Assembly (NCBI GenBank): GCA_017414585.1
Contig: JAFQLN010000047.1
Span: forward strand, 1-10,027
Direction: 5' to 3'
Length of the DNA stretch: 10,027 nt
Origin: Clostridia bacterium
GTDB taxonomy: Bacteria; Bacillota_A; Clostridia; Oscillospirales; CAG-272
This document shows, piece by piece, positions 1 to 6,497 of the stretch (the first letter of the stretch is position 1; each line of letters opens with the position of its first letter). The notes under the pieces are model-generated. The model saw nothing but the letters and a program-made list of their open reading frames with translations. It was not told where the DNA came from and ran no database searches. The position numbers and the translations under genes are program-made.

Positions 1-2684
1 ATCGCTACGATTTCGTTGGAGTAGTCAACCTGGAACTTGGTGTCGGTGTACCAGCACATATATTCCCATGCAGCGCCGATATCGCGTGCACCTGCCATCA
101 TAACGATTGCGGATACGCCGGACATTGCGGTGTTGTCGATGGTGCCGTCTTCCTTTTCAAATCCGGGGATCGGACCGAATTCCCAGAGACCTGCAATTTC
201 CGTTGCGAAGATGATGATGTTGTTGTATGCCGTGTAGTTCTGGATTGCGATCGGCATTTCACCGGTTCTGAAACGGTTTGCGAAGTCGTAGGAAACGGGA
301 AGCGTGTACTGTGTAAACATATTACACATGGTTTCAAAGGAGTTGAGGGAGAGGTTGGAATCGAGGTTGATTCTCATACCGTCGTCCGCCCACAGATGAC
401 CGCCCATCTGGTACATATACATTGTATAGTCACTGGACATACCGATTTCCATGTTGTTGAACTGGAGAACGGGGATCATTGCGAGCAGGTCATCCCAGGT
501 CTTCGGAACGTCGAGACCGAGGTCGGCAAGGATATCGGTACGGTAGAACAGCATGTTCCACGACTGGGTATCCGGCAGACCGTAGGTCTTTCCGTAAAGG
601 GTGATCGGAATGAAAGCTGCATCGGTGAATCTGTCGGCGATTTCATCGAAGTTGCCGAAGATCTGACGCATTTCAGCGTTGTAAGCCTTTTCGTCTTCGT
701 CAGCATCTGCTGCGTCTTCGTATGCTTCGGGGTTGACTGCAAGTACAGCGGAACGGATTGCGTACTGGATCGGGTCAACGCCTGTACCGGGAAGTGCTAC
801 GTCAGGACCTACGCCAGCAAGAACGGACGGGAGGAGCGTACCGCCGGCAACGAGCTTGAGGTTTGCGTTGATGCCGGTAGTCGGACCGAAGTCGTTATCC
901 ATGAGGTTACGGATGATCTGTGCCTGGTCACGGCCGGTGGAAACCCATACGTCAATGCTTCTGTCAGACTTTTCAGCTTCGCCGGAAGAACCGAGGGAGT
1001 TGTAGTCCGTGAAGAAGGAAGCGATGAACTGACGGAATTCGTACCACAGAGCCTGGAAGAAGTTTGCTTCCGCTTTCGGATATTCAGCGGATACGGGCTG
1101 AATCTGGATCCAGTCGATTTCAAGCGGCTGCTTGGAAACGGTGTTGACCCATTCACCGAGCGTACCGACGTCGGACTTGAGGTTGCCCAGGTTCTTTGCG
1201 ATTTCGTCTTCATCCGTACCCATCGTGATCAGACGCTTTCTGACCTGTTCGAGCGTTGCGGAGTTCTGAGACTTGATGCCGGACATATTTTCAACATACT
1301 GGACGATATCCTGCAGGTTGAGTGCCTGTACGACAAGGTCTTCAACGACGTGCGGAAGAACGCGGCCGAAACCGTAGTCACGGTAAGAGTCGGGGTTCGC
1401 ACCGGTCAGCTTGATGATTTCAAGGTAGTCCTGGTTGATTGCGTTCAGGATCTGGGTTACCTTGCGGACAACGCTGCCCATTTCACCGAGCGTAACTTCA
1501 AAGCGGATGGTGTGCTTCTTGCCGGGTTCGAGATAGAACTGGAACGAGTCCACTTCACCGTCGCCGTCGTAGTCAGCACCGTTGTTCAGGCCCATGACCT
1601 GCCACTGGGAATTGTAGTTATACTTGGTATAGTTAGCTTCTTCAAAGGGAACTTCACCGTCGATGTAGATTCTTCTGGAGGTGTACATACCGGGAAGTTC
1701 ATTCTGTCTGAAACGAAGAACGATTTCGTAAAGACCTGCGGCGGGTACTTCAAATTCGTATTCAACCCACTGGCCGGGCGTTACCCACTTTTCGGAGCCG
1801 ATGGTGTTCAGACGGATTTCTGCTGCGTCCTGCGGTTCTGTAATAGCGGATTTACGGTCATAAATCGGATATACAGTGTAGTCGGACGTCTTCGAGGGAG
1901 TTTCCGCATCAATATGGATGGGTTCTGCGGAAGCTGCGCTCTTGCCGCTGATATATTCTTCATAGGACAGCTTGTCCTCGTAAGGATATACCGTAATGGA
2001 CTTGATTACCATAGCTTCACGAACTGCTTCAAGAGAGATCGTGTTCTTACCCTTTTCGAAGTAGAATTCGAAGGGGTTTGCATAGTAACCGTTCGAGTCA
2101 ATGAACGAGTATGTTTTCCATTCATGATCGACAGAGGTGGTCGGACGGATTTCGTTTCCGTTTGCGTCCAGCTCGAATCTGCCGGTTTCAGCGTCATATT
2201 CGTTCACCCATGTTTTCTTCATAAGAAGATAACGTGCTTCGGAGAACGGAACAACGCCGTTTATGTAAAGCATACGTTCGATGGAGTTTGTTTTGTCGGT
2301 TACCGAGCAGTACTCGACTTTGATCGCGTACATACCGGTCGCCGGAATGTCGAGCTCCCAAGTAACTTTGCCGAAGTCATCAATCTGCAAAGCCTTGCCG
2401 CTCATACCTTCATAATCCGTGATAACCTTAACCCCTGCGTCCGTTTCGTCTGCCTTATAATTGACAGCGTCCACAGTAACGGTCTTGGTTCCTCTCGCTA
2501 CGCCTTCGTAATCCTTGAGATAGTCTTCGTAGGAGATGGATTTTAAGGATTCGCTGATTTCCTGAAGTGTCGTCTTCTGGTTCGTTGCTTCGTCGGCAGC
2601 GGAAACCGCCATGCCGGCTGTGGGTACAACCATCAGAAGCGACAGTAAGAGGCACGTCAGCTTTTTGCTTGTGGTTTTTCTCAT
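1..2684 (-). CDS. Large modular extracellular solute-binding protein (sugar ABC transporter), 3' end outside window
   Basis: Open reading frame of 894 codons running off the left edge without a stop. The ATG at 2684 follows AGGAGG (2698-2693) by 8 nt. Residues 1-30 form a signal peptide: basic start, hydrophobic LLLSLLMVV, likely signal peptidase I cleavage after AVSA. There is no lipobox cysteine. Residues 51-235 and 240-530 are two related beta-sandwich, CBM-like modules, each opening with a YE(D/E)Y motif and containing a YI(N/D)G-x-VPF-x-EA motif. The second has a Ca-loop-like DYDGDGEVDS (371-380) and a helical insertion at about 401-518. From about 575 a family 1 solute-binding domain follows, with IDVWVSTGRDQAQIIRNL, AGVGPDVALPG, YGKTYGLPDTQSW and DLGLDVPKTWDDLL. 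Family knowledge: such proteins capture sugars or oligosaccharides for CUT1-type permeases. The permeases are not in the window, and the substrate cannot be read from the sequence. The gene is divergent from the ROK kinase. Confident for binding protein, less so for the N-terminal module family. Confidence 0.9.
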   Translation of the reverse strand, partial: MRKTTSKKLTCLLLSLLMVVPTAGMAVSAADEATNQKTTLQEISESLKSISYEDYLKDYEGVARGTKTVTVDAVNYKADETDAGVKVITDYEGMSGKALQIDDFGKVTWELDIPATGMYAIKVEYCSVTDKTNSIERMLYINGVVPFSEARYLLMKKTWVNEYDAETGRFELDANGNEIRPTTSVDHEWKTYSFIDSNGYYANPFEFYFEKGKNTISLEAVREAMVIKSITVYPYEDKLSYEEYISGKSAASAEPIHIDAETPSKTSDYTVYPIYDRKSAITEPQDAAEIRLNTIGSEKWVTPGQWVEYEFEVPAAGLYEIVLRFRQNELPGMYTSRRIYIDGEVPFEEANYTKYNYNSQWQVMGLNNGADYDGDGEVDSFQFYLEPGKKHTIRFEVTLGEMGSVVRKVTQILNAINQDYLEIIKLTGANPDSYRDYGFGRVLPHVVEDLVVQALNLQDIVQYVENMSGIKSQNSATLEQVRKRLITMGTDEDEIAKNLGNLKSDVGTLGEWVNTVSKQPLEIDWIQIQPVSAEYPKAEANFFQALWYEFRQFIASFFTDYNSLGSSGEAEKSDRSIDVWVSTGRDQAQIIRNLMDNDFGPTTGINANLKLVAGGTLLPSVLAGVGPDVALPGTGVDPIQYAIRSAVLAVNPEAYEDAADADEDEKAYNAEMRQIFGNFDEIADRFTDAAFIPITLYGKTYGLPDTQSWNMLFYRTDILADLGLDVPKTWDDLLAMIPVLQFNNMEIGMSSDYTMYMYQMGGHLWADDGMRINLDSNLSLNSFETMCNMFTQYTLPVSYDFANRFRTGEMPIAIQNYTAYNNIIIFATEIAGLWEFGPIPGFEKEDGTIDNTAMSGVSAIVMMAGARDIGAAWEYMCWYTDTKFQVDYSNEIVA

Positions 2685-2923
2685 AGAACCTTCCTCCTGC
2701 AAATTTCTGAGCAGCACTCCCGTTGACCGACAGGGGCTGCTCTTCCCCGATCCGGGGATTTTTATGTTCTCATGACGAGACGGACAATTCCGTTTAAAAA
2801 GCATCTGCCGCCGGATCATCCAAAGTCAGTCAAAAAAACATATTCCGGGAGCCGTTCTGCCGCCCATTTCGGCAAAAAAGCGCCCTCGGAAGCGTAAAAA
2901 TACACTACTTCCGATATTTATAT
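2685..2923 (-). other. Long 5' leader of the solute-binding protein mRNA with hairpins
   Basis: The promoter implies an untranslated leader of about 240 nt. It holds an inverted repeat CGGAAG/CTTCCG (2913-2908 with 2892-2887) close to the predicted 5' end. A tight CCCCG/CGGGG hairpin lies at 2745-2757. A larger stem pairs GAGCAGC (2709-2715) with GCTGCTC (2736-2742), extended by CCC/GGG inside, and ends about 10 nt before the Shine-Dalgarno sequence. No known riboswitch class was recognised. The 2745-2757 stem is followed by TTTTT on the plus strand (2759-2763), so it could also stop antisense transcription. Confidence 0.4.
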
Positions 2924-2929
2924 GCCATT

Positions 2930-2964
2930 ATAATAGCATAAGCGCACAAAAATGTCAAGCGCAC
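2930..2964 (-). promoter_or_regulatory. Sigma-A promoter of the solute-binding protein gene, with overlapping direct repeat
   Basis: On the minus strand TTGACA (2958-2953) is separated by 17 nt from TATTAT (2935-2930), which is preceded by TG one base upstream (extended -10). An exact 8-bp direct repeat, AAGCGCAC on the plus strand, lies at 2957-2964 and 2940-2947, 17 bp start to start. One copy overlaps the -35 and the other sits in the spacer. Such placement is typical of a regulator site, but no regulator is identifiable here. The predicted transcription start is near 2923. Confidence 0.72.
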
Positions 2965-3092
2965 CCAAGTTCAGCCCCCGGACTTTTTCTTCCGCCTTCC
3001 CCAGTTTTTTCCGCCCCGCAATGCCATCTTTCATTTCCCGTCGATTTTCTACATCCGCCCAGTGTGTTCCGAGGCTCTGTGAAGGGTTGATG

Positions 3093-3107
3093 AAGTAAAT
3101 TTTACTT
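3093..3107. promoter_or_regulatory. Perfect 15-bp palindrome, candidate operator
   Basis: AAGTAAA, a central T, then TTTACTT form a perfect inverted repeat with 7-bp half-sites, the size of a dimeric repressor or activator site. It lies about 135 bp upstream of the solute-binding protein's -35 and about 480 bp upstream of the kinase promoter. That is distant from both, so an unrecognised promoter nearby or chance in AT-rich DNA are alternatives. Confidence 0.35.
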
Positions 3108-3345
3108 ACTTATTGCATCTATTTTTTATCTTCTTCATGCAGCTTATGATCTATTTTTTGGTGTTTCAAAGAACTTATTATGAACTTTTTGTATATATGT
3201 AAATTATTTTTACCGTTACATCTGTAATTCCGTGCGTTTCCCCTGTGACGGCAGGGTGAATCGCCGGAACGAACGATTGAACATTTTGTACAAATTTTAT
3301 GATATTTTTTCTACACATATACACAATGCACAAATTTTCTCAAAA

Positions 3346-3362
3346 CCGTGGTAAAACCATGG
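3346..3362. promoter_or_regulatory. Near-perfect 17-bp palindrome, candidate operator
   Basis: CCGTGGT (3346-3352), AAA, ACCATGG (3356-3362) is an inverted repeat with one mismatch in the 7-bp arms. It sits about 220 bp upstream of the kinase -35. The arms are more GC-rich than the surrounding sequence. No matching known operator consensus is recognised. Confidence 0.3.
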
Positions 3363-3584
3363 GATTTCTGGTATTTACAGGATTGATTACCTTTATATGG
3401 CAATTTTCGGAGGAAATCACACATTGCGCTGCACGTCCGTACCTTTACGGGATAAGCGTGCCGGACTGATGCGGGAACTTTCCATCCTTTTATATATAGG
3501 GCTGAACCTGAGCACATCGGAAGCCGTTTTCTGTCCTCAGTTATAACAGACTGCAAAAAGTTCATGTTTTTTCTCGCGCTTCTA

Positions 3585-3614
3585 TTGACAAAAATAACAT
3601 CTCTCATATATAAT
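3585..3614 (+). promoter_or_regulatory. Sigma-A promoter of the ROK kinase gene
   Basis: A perfect -35 TTGACA (3585-3590) and perfect -10 TATAAT (3609-3614) are separated by 18 nt. Transcription would start near 3621, giving a leader of about 46 nt. The ribosome binding site before the ATG is modest (AAGGCAGG about 6 nt upstream), so the strong promoter may do most of the work. Confidence 0.8.
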
Positions 3615-3666
3615 ATATGCATCAGCACGGAATTAAATCCGCACAAAAGATAAGGCAGGTATCATT

Positions 3667-4629
3667 ATGTATTACATCGGTGTAGACCTCGGCGGCACGA
3701 ACATTGCCGTTGGTATTGTCAACGAAAACTTTGAAATCGTCAAGAAAGGCAGCACGCCCACAAAGCCCGAACGCGGCAACGACCCGATCATTGAAGATAT
3801 GGCAGCACTCGCAAGAAAGCTCGTTGCGGAATGCGGTCTGACCATGGACGACATCGCTTACGCAGGCGTTGCAACTCCCGGCACCGCAAACAGTGACACG
3901 GGTGTTGTTGAATACGCGAACAACATCAGCTTCCTCAACTACCCTCTCGCAGCCAAGCTCTCCGCACTCATCGACGGCAAGCCTGTTTACATTGAAAACG
4001 ATGCAAACGCTGCGGCAAAGGCTGAAGCGATGGCAGGCGTTGCAAAGGGTGCTCCCTACTCCGTTATGATCACGCTCGGCACGGGTCTGGGCGGCGGCAT
4101 CGTTATTGACGGTAAGGTTTACTCCGGCTTCAACTATGCGGGTGCCGAACTCGGTCACATCGTAATTGAAAAAGACGGACGTCAGTGCACCTGCGGACGC
4201 AAGGGCTGCTGGGAAGCATACAGCTCCGCGACCGGGCTTGTCAATATCACAAAAGACCGCATTCTGGACGCACGCAAGGCGGGCAGAAAGACTTCCATGG
4301 ACGAAATGATCGGCGGCGATCTGGACAAGGTTTCCGCACGCACCGCATTCACTGCAATGAAGGCAGGCGACGAAGTGGCAGCGGAAGTCGTTGACGAATA
4401 CATCAGCTATCTCGCTACCGGTGTTGTCAACGTCATCAACATCTTCCAGCCGAACATTCTCTCCATTGGCGGCGGCGTATGCAACGAAGGCGAATACCTG
4501 ACCAAGCCTTTGCTTGAAAAGGTATGGGCTGAAACCTACTCCCGCGAAGGTACTCCCAGAACCGAAATCAAGATCGCACAGCTCGGCAACGACGCCGGCA
4601 TCATCGGTGCGGCTGTTCTCGGCAAGTAA
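3667..4629 (+). CDS. glcK: ROK-family glucokinase
   Basis: 320 residues, normal length for a bacterial ROK sugar kinase, which transfers phosphate from ATP to C6 of glucose in the cytoplasm. The N-terminal phosphate loop is DLGGTN (7-12). ENDANAAA (110-117) carries the expected catalytic base D112. The second phosphate motif is TLGTGLGGG (136-144). The sugar- and zinc-binding segment begins with GAELGH (159-164), with E161 and H164, and continues as C-T-C-G-x-K-G-C-W-E with C174, C176 and C181, the ROK zinc site. IGGG (267-270) is the C-terminal nucleotide motif. No N-terminal helix-turn-helix is present, so it is an enzyme and not a NagC/XylR-type repressor. It has its own promoter and terminator, so it is probably monocistronic. 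Glucose is the likeliest substrate, but fructose, mannose or an amino sugar cannot be excluded, and the symbol rests on family similarity. Confidence 0.93.
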   Translation: MYYIGVDLGGTNIAVGIVNENFEIVKKGSTPTKPERGNDPIIEDMAALARKLVAECGLTMDDIAYAGVATPGTANSDTGVVEYANNISFLNYPLAAKLSALIDGKPVYIENDANAAAKAEAMAGVAKGAPYSVMITLGTGLGGGIVIDGKVYSGFNYAGAELGHIVIEKDGRQCTCGRKGCWEAYSSATGLVNITKDRILDARKAGRKTSMDEMIGGDLDKVSARTAFTAMKAGDEVAAEVVDEYISYLATGVVNVINIFQPNILSIGGGVCNEGEYLTKPLLEKVWAETYSREGTPRTEIKIAQLGNDAGIIGAAVLGK

Positions 4630-4647
4630 TATACACGCAGACAGAAC

Positions 4648-4696
4648 GGGCGTGTCGCATTTACCTGAAAACGGTATCTGCGGCACGCTCTTTTTT
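4648..4696 (+). terminator. Rho-independent terminator of the ROK kinase gene
   Basis: A 12-bp stem (4648-4659 with 4679-4690, two G-U pairs) continues after a two-base internal mismatch as TACC/GGTA around a 7-nt loop. It is followed directly by six T (4691-4696). The stem begins 18 bp after the stop codon. Confidence 0.9.
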
Positions 4697-4738
4697 GGGT
4701 TTCGCGGGGGATGTTGTAAAAAATATTGTTAGCTGGGT

Positions 4739-4774
4739 GTGTCACATTACATTAAAAAGTGTAATCTGCGACAC
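4739..4774. repeat. Imperfect hairpin related in sequence to the preceding terminator
   Basis: GTGTC (4739-4743) pairs with GACAC (4770-4774), and ATTACA (4746-4751) with TGTAAT (4760-4765), around an A-rich loop. TGCGACAC (4767-4774) is the exact reverse complement of GTGTCGCA (4652-4659) in the kinase terminator, so the two stems share sequence. It may contribute to termination of the convergent minus-strand unit, but no clear T-tract follows on either strand. Confidence 0.5.
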
Positions 4775-4802
4775 GACTTTTCGCTATTTTGAGAATAATA
4801 TT

Positions 4803-4938
4803 CTTCTTTTTCTCCTTTAGCGAGGAGAAAAAGAAGCAAAAAGAGGAACTTTTTTGGAAGTCTTGGGTGTTTCGAGCTCTGCGGAGCTCGACAAGGGGCT
4901 TTGCCCCTTTGAACCCCACGAGCTTTTGAAAAAGCTCG
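4803..4938. repeat. Cluster of four perfect hairpins, candidate dispersed intergenic repeat
   Basis: Four inverted repeats stand side by side: a 14-bp purine/pyrimidine stem (4803-4816 with 4823-4836, 6-nt loop); CGAGCTC/GAGCTCG (4873-4890, 4-nt loop); AAGGGGC/GCCCCTT (4893-4909, 3-nt loop); and CGAGCTTTT/AAAAGCTCG (4919-4938, 2-nt gap). The second and fourth share the GAGCT core. The cluster lies between convergent genes. Similar chains of GGGGCTTTGCCCC and GAGCT hairpins are, from memory, common between genes of gut Clostridia and are sometimes mis-annotated as small proteins. That copies exist elsewhere in this genome is inference. It may serve as a bidirectional terminator or mRNA 3' stabiliser. 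Confidence 0.6.
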
Positions 4939-4969
4939 ACCAAAACTTTTATGCCGGCGTTCGTTTTTC

Positions 4970-6454
4970 TTAAATTACGTAAGCATTTCCGTCCTTTACG
5001 GCTTCCCTGCCCAGCCGGAAGCGTTTCTCCACATCCCATGCGCTTTCCTCCGCGTCGGGGACATAGACCGTCATGCGGTTTCTTCCCGCCGGCAGTTTTC
5101 CATCGGGATCGGGTGTGAGCAGAACAGCGGCGGCGTGCGTTTCTTCTCCGAGCAGAGCCGCTGTAATCCCCAGTTCCGCGGTGAGGTGCAGTGTATTCCC
5201 ATCGGGACGTGCGGTGATTTCGGTGACATCCACGGCAATGCGCCCGCTGAACTGTCCGCCCTCTCCGGATTTCGGCAGCGCATCGCAGTCGTACCGCAGC
5301 GGGATCACCGTCTCATCAAGGAAAAATTCCTCCCCGTTCGCGGTGACAGCGCAGAGTCTGACACTGCCGCCGAGATGCAGACGTTTCCCGCCTCCCGTAC
5401 CGGTGATTTCCGCCTGATCCACCGTCCCCGTTCCCCATGCGCAGACGAACGAACAGTCCGGACGAAGGCTGACTGCGGCGGATGTGGTCAGTCGTCCGTT
5501 GACAGCGGCGGCGGGGACACAGGTTTTCACTTCCTGCACGGTAAGGGTATCGCGCTGTCCCGGCAGGTAGGCATCAGCGGTGATTTCCCCTTCCGCTGTA
5601 TGAACAAGCACGCAGTCGATATCGTATTCGAGTTTCCATGCAAAGCATCCGTCCGCGCCGCCTTCCATCTCGAGCACAATCACTTTTCCGAACACTGCCG
5701 GCGAAAGCTGTTCCCCTTCTCCCGTATGCTCCGGAAGCGGAATGCTTTCTTCCATGGGCGCACGGCTTTTTGATACAGTATACGTCCCGTCCGGTGCGCA
5801 CAACAGCGCGGTGACATAGGCATCCCCTTTGATCTGCACGGCGCGGCTGTTTCCGGGATCGGTGCGGACATCACTGATGCAGAGCGAGCCGGAAGCGCAG
5901 ACCAGCCGCATATCCTCCCGTTCCCGCAGTTCCCCGCCGGTCTCCCCACTCTGACGCAGTTCCGTCATGCAGGAGGTGGCGGCATTTTTCACCCGTCTGC
6001 GCACCGTTTTTTCTTCGTCCCCGGTCGGATTTTCGACACGCAGGGAGACATCCGCGCTTTTCTGCGAGAATGCCGTGAGCTTCACCTTCGACGACAGGGT
6101 AATTTTCCGCGGGGCAGTCACGCGGCAGTTGACATTGTCAATCGACGCGCCGAGGACGATATCCGCCGTTCCGTACCGCTCGTCTTCCGTGCGCAGGGGG
6201 ATATGCCCCGTGTAGGAAGTGGTTTCGGAGAGGTGCGCGAGCGTTCCGTCCGGGGTGGTGTAGAGAACGGTATAGGTCACGCCTCCGTCCGCCTCCAAAT
6301 TCTCCCCGGAGAGGTATTTCCCGTCCGCGGTCACCGATGCCTGCACGCCCACGACCCGCCGGATTTCGGGCAGGTAATCGGGAAGCAGCACATCCTCCGA
6401 CACATCCGCCGTTCCCGATGCTTCAAACCGTTTTACATATAATGCAGTATTCAT
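4970..6454 (-). CDS. SPOCS/DUF3794-domain protein, SipL-like, with short LysM-like tail
   Basis: 494 residues, close to the usual length of SipL-type proteins. Start ATG 6454 follows AAAGGA by 7 nt. Residues 20-85 match a typical SPOCS opening: SEDVLLPDYLPEIRRVVG, then KYLSGENLEADGGVTYTVLY and a TPDGTL turn. Two further segments with the same pattern lie at about 190-245 (GDAYVTALLCAPDGTY) and about 325-390 (GGSVRLCAVTANGEE), so the protein is probably a three-fold repeat of the domain. Residues 461-494, with the core SAWDVEKRF, resemble the first half of a LysM peptidoglycan-binding domain, but the chain ends early. There is no signal peptide. In Clostridioides difficile, SipL binds SpoIVA and ties the spore coat to the forespore, so a role in spore coat assembly in the mother cell is the best guess. 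It sits 43 bp behind a DtxR-like regulator and is probably cotranscribed with it. Confidence 0.8.
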   Translation of the reverse strand: MNTALYVKRFEASGTADVSEDVLLPDYLPEIRRVVGVQASVTADGKYLSGENLEADGGVTYTVLYTTPDGTLAHLSETTSYTGHIPLRTEDERYGTADIVLGASIDNVNCRVTAPRKITLSSKVKLTAFSQKSADVSLRVENPTGDEEKTVRRRVKNAATSCMTELRQSGETGGELREREDMRLVCASGSLCISDVRTDPGNSRAVQIKGDAYVTALLCAPDGTYTVSKSRAPMEESIPLPEHTGEGEQLSPAVFGKVIVLEMEGGADGCFAWKLEYDIDCVLVHTAEGEITADAYLPGQRDTLTVQEVKTCVPAAAVNGRLTTSAAVSLRPDCSFVCAWGTGTVDQAEITGTGGGKRLHLGGSVRLCAVTANGEEFFLDETVIPLRYDCDALPKSGEGGQFSGRIAVDVTEITARPDGNTLHLTAELGITAALLGEETHAAAVLLTPDPDGKLPAGRNRMTVYVPDAEESAWDVEKRFRLGREAVKDGNAYVI

Positions 6455-6497
6455 TCCTTCGTCCTTTCGTTCTTTTCAAAAAATCAGCACTTGTTCT

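Larger units (their letters stand above)
2965..3584. other. Long intergenic region between divergent genes; no convincing gene
   Basis: About 620 bp separate the two divergent promoters. Positions 3080-3330 are strongly AT-rich and contain the palindrome at 3093-3107. A small CCCTG/CAGGG hairpin lies at 3241-3256. Positions 3340-3560 are less AT-rich and hold a second palindrome and a nested hairpin at 3431-3461. A 40-codon frame starting with TTG (3424-3546) has a good GGAGGA 9 nt upstream, but nothing else supports it. A 111-codon minus-strand frame (3646-3311) starts at TTG with no ribosome binding site and runs back over the kinase promoter, so it was not called. The region may be purely regulatory, a decayed gene, or contain a small RNA. 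Confidence 0.5.

Noticed and set aside
396..2546. A 716-codon plus-strand frame opposite the binding protein gene
   Set aside because: It lies wholly antisense to a gene with a signal peptide, good ribosome binding site, promoter and clear family motifs. Its own product is Val/Cys/Phe-rich with no recognisable domain, as expected from the reverse strand of biased codons.
2744..2763. Plus-strand rho-independent terminator (CCCCG/CGGGG followed by T)
   Set aside because: No plus-strand gene precedes it. It is better read as part of the minus-strand leader, though it could limit antisense transcription.
3311..3646. A 111-codon minus-strand frame in the long intergenic region
   Set aside because: It starts at TTG without a Shine-Dalgarno sequence, overlaps the kinase promoter and shows no domain.
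3622..4686. A 354-codon minus-strand frame opposite the ROK kinase
   Set aside because: Antisense shadow of a well-conserved kinase; it starts inside that gene's terminator and has no domain of its own.
4803..4938. CRISPR array
   Set aside because: The inverted repeats differ from each other and are not evenly spaced direct repeats with spacers; no cas genes are seen.
4752..5039. A 95-codon minus-strand frame across the hairpin cluster
   Set aside because: It is built from the inverted repeats and the end of the SPOCS gene in another frame. Such frames arise from the repeat and are unlikely to be genes.
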